A DNA stretch of 64,000 nucleotides, taken from positions 20,267,001-20,331,000 of the forward strand of contig CM049407.1 of assembly GCA_026929865.2 (NCBI GenBank). The letters run 5' to 3'. Below the pieces are notes generated by a model. That model was not told where the DNA came from. It searched no databases and saw only the letters and a program-made list of their open reading frames with translations. The translations under genes were made by a program, and so were the position numbers. The DNA comes from Hyperoplus lanceolatus. Its lineage: Eukaryota > Chordata > Actinopteri > Uranoscopiformes > Ammodytidae. This document shows, piece by piece, positions 25,819 through 37,169 of this stretch. Numbering within the stretch: the first letter of the stretch is position 1; the number at the start of each line of letters is the position of its first letter.

Positions 25819-28800
25819 CTAAAAGAAGTCCATATCATCTGGTGCATCCAGGTCACGATATTCAATGATGTTGCGTGGGTCACCTCGTGACATTCTGAGA
25901 AGAAGGAGGGTGCAAGAAGAAAAAAAAAGACCCAGGAAACCAGAATGAAAAATGATCATAATAAAGAAAAGGTTTGAAATTCTTCCAATTAAAGAAAATA
26001 AGAGGCAGCTCATGTGCAAAATAAGGATAAGACGTACAGTGGTGGTCTCACCTAATGTTGCGCGGCTTCCCCAGGTAGCCACCCTGTCCACGGAAGTTGT
26101 CATAGTTGCCTCTGCCTCCTCCCCCGCCACCTCCTCCATATTGGTTGGGGGGGTAAGGAGCTGGAGCTGATGAAAAGAAGGATTCAAAAATCAACACAAC
26201 TGTACTGACTGACAAACATCTTTCACGAAAATAAATAAAATTAAGTAGGAAAAAAGTTATCACCATAGCCCATCAATGGTGGACGAGGCTGTCCAAAGCC
26301 CATTGGACCCTGAGGACCTTGAGGAGGAAATGGCATGTTGGGAGAAAGTAAACCTGTAGGAAAAAGAAAAGTTAATTGTGGACAATATACGATTCTATTA
26401 TTTAAGGCCAGATGAACTACAGCTAGCTAATTATTTTTTTCAATTATTAGTCTTTGTTATAGGACTAAAATCCACAAATGTGTGTATCTCAGTTGATAAG
26501 ACAACAGCAGTGTGGTGTGGACCTTTACCTGGGCCCGGAAGAACAGGAAGCTTGATCTCGGGCAGCGACGGTCTCTTAGCGTCCATCAGGAAATTGTTAA
26601 AGAACGCCACTTCCTTCTTCACTTCTTCAATTTTGTCCCCGTGTTTGTTCAGGATGTGCTTTTGTACAAACTCTGGGCCCTTGAAATGAATTTGAAGTGC
26701 AAAAAGCTTTTAGATTCACTTAAGAATCGAGCAATAAAACTGAACGACAACGCGTTAACAGGTTATGTAAAGGCCGTCTAATAGTTTTGCAGCACAACAA
26801 TGAAACCATCAAAACACGTCAAACTTTTGAAGAGCTTGAGTCAAAGACCCATCACATCATTATAAATCTTGCTTTTTATTTTATTTTTATTTTATCAAAA
26901 GTGCTTACCTTAAATTTCTTGCCACTTAATGGGCAGAGCCATTTGTCCTTCCCCAGCTCTTGAGTGTTTGCAGACACAAACTTCTCCACTTCCTCCTCAG
27001 GATTCTTGCGACCCATCTTCCCAGCCTCTTCCTCAGACAGGATTTCTTTTAAGCTAAATAAAGGACTAAGCTTCTCCTCTACCATCTTCTGCCATTGTGT
27101 CACTGTTTAAAAGTCACAAGAAAAATGGGACAGGAGAGAGAAGTTATAAGAATGATTTAAAGCCATATAGCACTTAATATAGGGCTATATATAGTGTATC
27201 ATTATACAAATTAAAATAAATTCCAGATACTACACTTCTATAGTTAAAATATACATTCAAAATGTATGTTGTGTATTATGTCAACTGGCAAATAGAACCA
27301 TGATTAAAGATTCATTCAATTCCAGCACACACATCTTAACAGGAACAAACTTGATTTTTTAAACTTGAAGTTTCTTTCTTTCTTCCTAGTGCACTCAAAA
27401 CAAGCCAAGCACACTGACCTTCTCCATGTGTGATGCGGTTCGGAGGGATGGGTCCACGGACGTGGATCATGCCACAGCGATTGGGCATTTCATCCTCACT
27501 GGGATATTCACAGGTGTTATAGTAGTCAATCGAATGCACAATACGCAGATACAAGACTAGACGATCCAAAACCTGGACCAAGGGAAAAGGTAAAAGAAAC
27601 GTCACAAAAACTGAATTAGACAGTTTTAGCCAGCTATCTGAATGACGGGCATAGTACAATCAAGGATCAAAGTAACAAAATCAAAATGTTCTTTTATATG
27701 AGGGCAGAGCAAAATAAATGCCTTGTTTTGATAGGTAATTAGTTGCATGTTTTATTTTATTTTTTTAAGTAAAAAAAATAAAACAAACATATACATAGTA
27801 TACTTAATAAAATGAAGATACAACACAAAAAATACACAGACAAAAAGAAAATTCAGCTTCAAAAGTCAAACCTTGGCTAGTTTTTCATCCCTCTCCACAG
27901 TGGTCTCAGTAGGGTTTCCCTCCTTGACGCTGTCCTCAGTCTCCATGCCGCTGCCGGAGCCCAGGAGCTCCTCCTCCTCAGCACTCACCTCCTCTATCAG
28001 GTAATCTGTGATGTTCTTCAAGATGGGGTTCTGATCTGGCAACTTTTCAAATCACAAACCACAGATAACTAAGTGTATCATTCAGTTACAGCAAGATGTT
28101 TTGAGGTAACAGGCTATTCAACTTGTAGACACCAATACAAGTAGTTAGCAGATCAACACTGTACCTCTGTGCCCTGCACCTCTTCCTGGAATTTGACGCT
28201 CCACAGTTCTCCTTTCTCGTCCAGGGCATGAATGAGCTTGGCAGCCAGCTTGATGTCATTGCGGAGCACCTGCTTGTGCTGAGTGATGCCGTTAACATTA
28301 CGCACCCGCCGGGCCAGGTCCCTGTTCACCCCAGGTGCCAGTTCACAGTCTCGCAGCTGTGAAGGGTAGAGAGTTTCAACTATTAAGGGGATTGCAGAGC
28401 TGCAAAGGACTATCCAAGGCTCCCCTGACGATGTCCAACATGTTGAGATGAGTTTAGGCATATGAGCTTTCCTGCAGCTCTTATTCGCTGACAGAAATAG
28501 TAAATTATTTCATCATGATGAATGAAAAGGAAGGGAAACAGTGAGGCAGCCTACAATAGTGTTGGGACATGAATATAAAATGAGAACAGTAAGCCAGCCA
28601 CATGTTCCGCTTTATACAAAGTAATTCAGCAACACAACACAGGAACCAACTCAGCACATAAATAATGAAACAGATTCCATATTGCAAGTGATCTTTCGGC
28701 TACATTATGTTTACACAAAACACGCTATGACACATTCTGTGCTATGCAATAGGATCAAGTGAATAAAGGAGTGTGAGTATCAGAGGCTGGCGCACTTACT

Positions 28801-31800
28801 CGAATATTCTGAAGGTTCCAGCAAACCTCTTTGATGTTGACGCTGCGGTCAAACGTCACCCAGCAACGTCTGAAAAACCTACAACAGCACAGGGTTCATT
28901 CAAAGATTATTGTGCAGGCTGTGGACAGGCTCAAAGATCTTTTTCAGAGTAAGAAATGAAAAGGATGCAAGTTTTTTTTTATACAAACCTGCGCTCTGGG
29001 TGGGGGTCAGACAAGCAGACTCGCAGAAAGCCTGGGTATCGACGGCAAAGCTGGGAGAGAAAAACAGAATCGGACACAACATTTCAAACGTAGTCGCAAA
29101 TTATACACATCTTCAATGGTCTTCATCTCCCAGGCTGTAGACGGTGCCACCTGTGCTCAACTCACAGCAATAATCTCAGCCTTGGAAATGGTGGGAGCGA
29201 TGCTCCTCATGAACAGGGAGCAGGTCCTGTGGAGGGGCCGCGGTCGGGGAGAGTCGTCTTTGGGCTTCTTTTCTTCTTTCTTGTCCTCTTCAGCATTGTC
29301 CTTGGATTTCTCTTCTTCACCATACGATGGGAGAGAACAACTCTTTAAGTTAGGACAAACAGGAACCTAGAAGCTGTATAGATTTTCTGATTCTTTAAAA
29401 AAAATGTTTCTCTACTTACAGAGATCTGTCTTATTTTCTTCATTTAGTGATCATTATTGTAAGTGCAGCTAAGTTATTCAGTACCGGAGTCCAATCCAAG
29501 TTTCCCCAAGGGGTCAATAAAGCACAACTGAATTGAATTGAATAAAACACTTCAATTTGATTCCTTACCTTCACCCTCCTCTTCCTCCTCATCCTTGTCT
29601 TCCACCTCTTCCTTGGCCACAGGTTTATCAGAGCAGATGGAGTTTGAGTCTGAATCAGAGTCAGAGTCACTCTCTGAGGCGGTGCCTTCATCGTCACTGT
29701 CTCCACTGCGCTTCCTCTTTCTTCTCGGCTGATGAATAAAACATGGGAACAATGAGGGGCTATTTGTTTCATTTCTGTCTGCTGTTGGCAAATCAGTTCA
29801 ATAATGGGGGCAGCATTTACCTTCTTGGGTTCGGGCGTTTCTTCTTTGGCAGCGTCTTTCTTTGCCTCCTCCTTCACCTCCTCCCCTTCTGTTGCAGCAG
29901 TTTTTTCGGTGCTGGCCGAGTCGCCGCTCCCTTCCTGTGGCACAGTTTTTGGTCATCAACAGCTCACAGAACTTTTTTACTGCAAGAACACAGATAGAAA
30001 CAGAATGACGCATTACCTTGTCATTTTTGTCTTTCTCTGCTGAAGGTTTGCGATCACTGTCCGAGTTTTTCATGTCTTCTCTCTTGGGAGGTTCGGGGAC
30101 GCCTGCTTGAGACGCCAACTTCTCCCTTTCCTCCTCCTCTTCAGACGGCATGTCCAAGATGCGAAGGTCATGATCCGTCCCTCCCTCCATCTTTATGACA
30201 GCTATGGGCGAGCGAGAGGGTATATGGTTAAACCGTATACAACTGATAATGGTCTCTTCTTTTTGTAATATCAAGTTCTTCATTATGCATTATTATTAGG
30301 TCTGTTCCCTTTCCTGCCTCACTGCCGCTTCAGTCATGGAGAAGAAGAACAACAATACGCTCCTGAATTAGGGATGTGCCAAAAAAATCGATATCGCTAA
30401 GTATCGCGATATCAGTATCGATTTTTATAACTAAAAATCGTTTTTTTTTTTTTTTTATTATTATTATTTATTACTTTTTTTTATTGCTTTTCAAGGCTTT
30501 ATTGACAGTGCAGAGAGACATATAATGGGGCAGAGAGGGAATGCAATGCAGAGAACAATCACGGGTCAGATTCAAACCCATGTCTGCTGTCAGGCCTGAG
30601 CCTGAGGATACTGACTATTGAAGTTAGATCAATTTTGTTTATAAGAATACTTAAGATTCACTGTGTCAGAAAAAATCACTGATGTGTTTTCATTCTCAGT
30701 GTGTCCTGTACAGTTAGTACAAGAGTGAATTGGATTCATTATTTTGATGTTATGGCAGCTGCAGCAGTGTTTGATCATTTGCCAAAACCAAAAAAAGGAA
30801 GAAAAATAGTAAAGGAAGTTGTGAATTAAATAGTTTTGACTTCATATGCCTGTGCAATTATCAATATATTGTGCTGTTATGTTTGACAAGGCAACTTGTT
30901 TATGGAATATCGCAATATATTGTGATATATCAAGATACGCAATATATCGTATCGTGACCAGTGTATCGTGATACGTATCGTATCGTGAAGTCCTTGACGA
31001 TACCCAGCCCTATCCTGAATGGCTACTTTTAAATTTGAAAAAAACTCCAGTCAGAGCGCTTTTGATGCACACAGACCACAGCACACAGAGTGCGAATTTG
31101 AGAAACGCTTCCTGTTGACACAGTCCCTCAGACGAAAACGTAAAAGGCGCGTTGTGTAAAACGGAATTAAAATATCACTGAAGTACTTCGAGTTTGAGCT
31201 AGCACATACAACCTAAGCATACAATTTTAGTCTAGAGTGTAATCCTTACAACAACAACAAAAACATGTATTACACATAATAAATTATTTCAATTTGTCTC
31301 CATCAAAACCACACTGTTTCTGTAGCATTTATTTTCTGTTTTAGGTAAGAAATAATTTTCAAGTGGACATATTGTCACATTGCACTGCTTTTGATTTGAA
31401 ATAAATCTAAAAGTCAACGTCATAAAGTAATTTTATTTGCATTACTTTGATTCCCTATTCGGATACACCGTTAAGGTTTGCTAAGAATTGAACCTAAGTC
31501 ATAGAATCTTAAACAAGCAATTAATCACGAAAATTCTGCGATTAATCACGGTAAAAAAAAAAAAAGAGTTCATCTTTTGACAGCTTTGATTATTATATCT
31601 AAAACAATAAAGGAAAGGCAATGCAGCCGATCCGATATAAAATAATCTAACTTCACATACTGTATAACCAGAGGCCTCACCTGCATCCAGAACCTTGATG
31701 ATGGCTGGGGTCTGTTCAATGTCCATTGAGACATTATCAAACCAGCTGTTCTCCATCAGGAACATGAAGACATTGAGCCGGTTGTGCAGGGCGCTCTGGG

Positions 31801-34452
31801 CCTCTGCCTTGAGCCGACTGGCCTCGTCTGGGTGATACTTGGACCTGAACCTGTGGCCAGAGTTGGGGTCCACAAAAGAGTGGGGAGGGAATGACGGGGG
31901 GGTTGGGATGAACGGGATGATAAAGTTAGAGAACAAATACATATTTTATATTTATGCTCTAAGAGTGATTTACTTGCATATAAAAAATTTTAACCTCATT
32001 TTCAACAAATATAGTATAACAAACTCAGATGGACAAATAGAATTGAGTAAAGAATATTGTGATTTCTCCTCTGGACATTGTGATTGTTATAGCAAATGAT
32101 TGCACATTATTAGAAAGTTTGAGAAACTCACCAAAAAAATAAAAAATAAATTAAAAAAACAACAACTGAGAGTTTATAAAATTAAGCATTCACATATTCA
32201 GAATTTCACATCAAAAATGTTGATTATTGAGTGGACTACAGTTACCTTTTGTTCTGCCAGTTTACTAACAAATAAATACAGAGAGGGGTCTCTTCTGTGA
32301 AAGTGCGCTCCACTTCACCCCAATGATGTGTCTGTATACACACAAATTCGGTTTTGAGATTCGATTTGATCCGAATATAAAAAGAAAAGGGTGTAGAAAA
32401 AGCAGAAAACAAGAAAAAAAAATCTCGGAAGCGCGGAAGACTATTTGACTGTCTATCTAAAATCCCTGGTACTGTGTATCTAAGAGCAACTGCATTGTGC
32501 GCAGTGCATGCCCTTGCTGTCTAAAACCGATTGATGTTGCTGAGTTTCCACTTTTTCTCATCTTCGAAAAAAAACGGGCCGTCAACGTAGTGGTGGGAAT
32601 GAAGGGGGAAACAATTGGTTATGTCAAAACAGAACAATTTTGAATGATACCTGTAAAATAAGTCATACAGATTAACAGGCATTAAACAAATCTGAATCTT
32701 TGAAAAGTCAAATAAGAAAAAAGAAAATTAACCCAAACAATGAGGATAATGTTTTGCCACAGCTACATGTGATTAAACAAAATCATTTCCTTCAGTGACA
32801 TAATTGTGGATATGATTTAGAGACTTTTTGATGCTTTAAATTATTGACTGCCGAATATAATTAAGAAGGCATGGTTGTTACATTGCTATGGGTATGTTTT
32901 GGGTTTGACTTTGTCACAGTACGTTTTAATAACACCTATGTGACTTAAATAATAATATGTGCAGTAAGGTTAAATGTGGGTTGATTTTCTTTTTTATAAA
33001 CTTTTTATCAAGTACCATAACTCATTAGTAAAAAACTCTGTGGGTCCGGTCCTACTACATGAGTGGAACAACCCTTGGGTTATCTGGCATGGAACTGTCA
33101 AGTGTTGAATACATGAAGGTATTTATTAACTAGCCAAGTTTCTTCATGCAAAATTCTTGATTTATGAGCCATCATATAAATGACCACCTTAATGTCCCAT
33201 ACACCCACCAGGACCAGCCCAACAGATTAGTTTAACCAAAGCAATATTTCCCAAAATAAAATAGAAATAAAAACCAAAAAAAGAGGAAAAACAAAAATGT
33301 GGGGATGCCAATCACAACTTAAATGACTAATGTCTATGACTAACATTTATGTGTTGGTCTACTGTAATAAGGCAACTGAGATCGTACCACTCTTCATCTT
33401 TATGAGCCAAAAAGAAGTCCTGCATCTGCTGCCGCCGGAAGTCGACCTTGTATTCATTGTAGCGCTTGACCGCCTCTGTCTCTTCCACCGAATCATCCAA
33501 AGACAGCAGGAACTCCTTAAAGCTTTTCATTATAGGAGGAGGAGGACCCAAATCCATGTCGTGGAGGTTACCAAGCCTAAGCGAAGAGACGCATCATTTG
33601 TGGTGGAAAGTTCATTCTTACTGGCACATGTTCAATTTCTTCAGGTTACATTAACATTCAATACAGACATATCTAACAGTAGAATTATTTGAACGTTAAT
33701 AATTTTTCCTGATAAAACAATTTACTTCCAAACTCATGCCCATTAAGCCCTGGGTCCATCTCTCACCTTGCTTGAATGGGGATACCATGATGTGGCTGCA
33801 TGAGGTGCAGGTCAGGGTGGCCCCATGGCTGTGGAGGGCCGTAGCTGGGCCCTCCTCCTCCACCACCAGCATATCCCAGATCATATCCCCCGCGGTAAGG
33901 GTCTCCACCACCATGGTCATCCCTGCCAAGGACATAGGAAAGAGTGTAAGCTATAGCAGAAAGAAACCAGCTGCTAAAGAGTATGCATTATGTGATGCTT
34001 CTGATCTCACCAGTCTCTTCTCATGCGTTTCTGCTGGGGACTCATGTCATGCCTGGGTGGGCTGAATCTCTCCCTTCGACCTCTGTCATAATCCCGGTAC
34101 TCTCCGCGGCTACGCCGTTCCCTGCCCCTGTCCCACTCCCTGGAAAAATTAGGATTCAGGAAAGAAATGTTTAAATAAAACAAACATTATTTGCATAGAG
34201 TACAAGAGAGCCACCATTTTGTTGCATTTTGCAGGTTTTTCTGGAGATGATGTAGCTGCATCTAATGGGCTTTTAACTAAATCCTTTTTTGGACAGATAG
34301 TGTCCCGAGCCTTCCCAGGTTTCTACGTCTCACCTGTCGTTCCAGTCATCTCTGCGTCTTTCTTCTCTCTCTCGTGAACGGTCATAGTCACTTCTCTCCC
34401 GTCTGAATTTGTCCCTTCTCCTGCGATCGTACTCGTCATCGCTGTCTCCCAT
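25819..34452 (-). CDS. srrt: Serrate RNA effector molecule / ARS2
   Basis: Nineteen coding exons, in transcript order: 34452-34334, 34139-34011, 33922-33767, 33576-33388, 31850-31681, 30201-30017, 29934-29821, 29728-29569, 29314-29166, 29050-28989, 28878-28800, 28356-28165, 28042-27872, 27572-27419, 27102-26909, 26679-26529, 26353-26264, 26166-26052, 25894-25819. The sum is 2655 nt, 884 aa; human SRRT is similar in size. ARS2 links the nuclear cap-binding complex to miRNA, histone and snRNA processing and to RNA decay. The N-terminus is an Arg/Asp/Glu-rich tail ([17 protein letters not shown]). The conserved helical core follows, then an acidic Ser/Asp/Glu stretch (exons 6-9), an RRM-like region ([20 protein letters not shown]), a C2H2-type finger ([20 protein letters not shown]), a Gly-rich loop and the acidic end [10 protein letters not shown]. 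Every intron is GT/AG. A hAT-like MITE and an L2-like tail lie in introns. Confidence 0.97.
29486..29545 (+). repeat. LINE 3'-tail fragment in srrt intron 8
   Basis: The segment TCCCCAAGGGGTCAATAAAG followed by CACAACTGAATTGAATTGAA resembles 3' tails of fish L2/CR1-like LINEs. Only the tail is present. Confidence 0.4.
30369..31012. mobile_element. hAT-like MITE in srrt intron 5
   Basis: An exact 8-bp target duplication TCCTGAAT (30361-30368 and 31013-31020) flanks 644 bp that begin TAGGGATGTGCC and end in the complement of TAGGGCTGGGTATCG. Both ends are rich in TATCG/CGATA repeats, forming long imperfect inverted repeats. An 8-bp duplication is typical of hAT transposons. The middle (about 30480-30605) resembles another common fish repeat with a tRNA-like CAGATTCAAACCC motif and may be a nested insertion. 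Confidence 0.75.
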
Positions 34453-36036
34453 CTCCACCCGGAGAGAAACATACAGTTATAAAACAACGCAATGCGGTAG
34501 GATTGTAGACAGACGTCCGTGATTTTAATCATATTGTAAAACCAGGCTTAACTTGCTGATGTTAATGGAATGTTGTTAATAGACGGAGGCTGTATAGCCA
34601 ACAATAACATGATATAGAATACACGTGGGTAGCGTTTGGATCCAAACTCAAGTTTTAACTTGAAACAAAAAAGGTCTTGCTCCTGGATTTGATTATTCAA
34701 ACCGTTATGGAGGAATGGGTATGGGTTTGTACTGGGAGTTACGATTGCTAACCAGATAAGCTAATTTACCGGATACTGATATAACCGGTTAGTGTAGATT
34801 TTGATGAGGCAGCTAGGTCTTTGTTTTACCAAGCAGTTACCAACAGTGTATATCCACACATTGCCATAGAACATGGTTATATATATGTGGGTAAAGGCCA
34901 GGCTTCTCAAATCGAAACAAATGGGAGGCGTTGCTGGTCTGTGTGGTTTGGTTATTGTTAGCAAGTCTGCTATCTGGCTCGCTAACGTTAGCTAGTAGGC
35001 TAGCGAGCTACAAGTGAAACATTTAGGGTGTTTTTGGAAAGACTATTTATTTTCTAAAACAGAGAAACCACTGCTCTCTTGTTTCTTTAACCATCATTGA
35101 CATGACACCGTGCAAAATAGCTCTTTTGTACCTTAGAAAAGGATTTGGTGGAGGGTTTTTAGTTTTCTCCTTCTTCCGTTCCTTTCTCTTCTTCTTGGTG
35201 TTTTTTGCGGCGGAACAAAATGGTTCTTCTTCTTCTTTAAAAGGCTTTCTGGCAGACCGTACACTAAATACTGTAATGCTGCCCTCCACAGTTTGGATTT
35301 AGAATAGCTTTTTATATTCTATCATACCAATATGAAAATTGAACCACTTGTGTTGCAGAGCATGCTGATGTCTGTAATGTCTGACGGCGAGTCACACATG
35401 ACAAACTCACGCTTAGTCGGGTTCAAGATGTTGAAGCTAAACAGCATTTAGAATTAATGTCAATTTTAGATTTATAAAAACCTGCAGCAATCGAAACAAG
35501 AAGGATCATTATCACACATAGGCCTATAGAAATTAAAAGAGAAAAAATATAATTTATGACAGAAAATAGTTAATAAAATGTCGCAATAAATAATTAGTAT
35601 TCATAGTTTAGCCTACTCTTTCAGGCCAGAATCAATATGTTTTTCAGCTTTAGAAGATAGGTTAAATTATAGGGGTTTAAATGTGGGCTATTCTAAAAGA
35701 ATAAGAAAGATCCCTTCATAAAGCTATTTCAATTTTTTAAGCTATGGGGAAAAAAATCTACAAAGAAGTGTGTCCTAGATTCAACTGAAGACTAGATGAG
35801 GCTGTGCTTAAAATTCAATGGCTTTTTATTTTCAAAATCTGATGACACTCATTTACTTCCATACTTCAGCTGTCTGAGGGGCTTGGTACTTTTTCAATAT
35901 TTTAAGTATGAACACTCCCAAATGACTTAACGGCGGATGACTGATATTTTCGGAACAAGTCTAGTACAAAGTTGCAGTGAAACGGTTTGGTATTCAAACA
36001 ACATTTTTAATAGATTCAACGGTGATGTTATTTTCT
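34453..36036. other. srrt 5' flank; no other gene recognised
   Basis: This holds the srrt 5' untranslated region and promoter, whose limits I cannot set. A stretch with repeated GCTAACGTTAGCTAG motifs lies at 34979-35011. No coding exon is visible. Confidence 0.5.
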
Positions 36037-36042
36037 TTTATT
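36037..36042 (-). promoter_or_regulatory. Candidate poly(A) signal of the peptide gene
   Basis: AATAAA on the minus strand only about 25 bp past the stop codon of the gene at 36067-37016. Confidence 0.5.
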
Positions 36043-36066
36043 TATCTTCCATTATCGGATAAACTG

Positions 36067-37016
36067 CTAAACATGTTCTAATTTGGATCTTTTCTTTGTC
36101 CTTCCTCTGAACCTCAACTGCTGTCTCATATAATCCAGGACGACTCGCGGCCACATTTGAGTGGCCTGCACTCCGTCTTCCATAAATAACGCTGATTCCA
36201 TTTGTTTTGGGAGCTCCGTTGATCCAAAGGCAGAGTCTTTGGAGCGTCCTCCGGGGCCATCACTGGAGATGAGGTGCAGCGGGTATGAGCTTTCCAAAAT
36301 ACCCTATGAACATGGAAAACAATGAACATTTCCACTGGTGAGATACATTTTTAGGGATTTCACAGGGCGTTACTTGACAATTTTGGTGGAATGGTCTTCA
36401 TCTTCATAATTGTACTACTTAAAAAGCAATGCACCTGTTTGTAAAGTGCCATAAAAAACAAAGGTTATTTCTTTGATAACATTGCATAGGTGTAACTAAT
36501 GAACAGAATCTAGTTATGGAACAAATGCATGTTATTCAATTGTTCTTAAACTGGGTAATATTGAGCGATATTGTGCAAAGGGTTATTTCAATTGTGAAAG
36601 TGCTTCAGTTTCATTGGATATTTAAAAAAAAACGGTACAGTTTGCTTAATTTGAATAAGTTATTTGAATAATATTTTCACCGCTCCGCTATCCAATTTCT
36701 TCATTTTTGAATAAAACAAATTCTATTTAAGATGTTTCACAGTCTTCGCAACAAACATGAAAAACACTTAGGCTACTTGTTGTTATGGTGCCTTTAATAA
36801 ATTGATATGATTGAAGTTTCACTGGTGAAAGTCAGGAAGCAACTGCAAAGTCTTAGAGATGTGTATGTGAAAAATCTAGACATTAGCAGCACTCACCTCC
36901 TTAGGCGCTTGTGGTGTTGTTTCACCGGAATCCAACAGCAAAAATAAAGACACAGTCAAGAAAAGCAAAAAAGACGATCTCAGCGGAGAGGAGTACGACC
37001 ACAGTGATCCAGACAT
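36067..37016 (-). CDS. Unidentified small secreted peptide precursor, 118 aa
   Basis: Two coding exons, 37016-36897 (40 codons, phase 0, donor GTGAGTGC) and 36303-36067 (acceptor TTCATAG). Residues about 11-31 are a strong signal peptide core (LRSSFLLFLTVSLFLLLDSG), with cleavage likely before ETTPQ. The remainder has no cysteine. It contains a possible basic site GGRSK, then a helical segment MWPRVVLDYMRQQLRFRG followed by RTKKR and the six-residue tail SKLEHV. This layout (signal, spacer, amphipathic peptide, Gly plus basic cluster) looks like a prohormone that could give an alpha-amidated peptide ending in RFR-amide. I do not recognise the family. A weak TATA-like sequence lies near 37161-37169 on the minus strand and a poly(A) signal follows closely. 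Processing is inference; the two-exon structure and signal peptide are well supported. Confidence 0.6.
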
Positions 37017-37169
37017 CTTTTTTTTATGACTGCATTGGTCGGTACCCAGAGAAAATGTTTCAAATAATTCTAATGTTTTAAAACACGTCACAGCAGAAGC
37101 AAACTTGAGGTCCCTTATGCACAATAATCAGTCACAGGTTCCTATGCTTCAGTGACTGATGAATATATG

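Noticed and set aside
33330-34174. Plus-strand frames across srrt exons 2-4
   Set aside because: Shadows of the Arg/Asp/Gly-rich minus-strand exons, which have clear ARS2 identity and phase.
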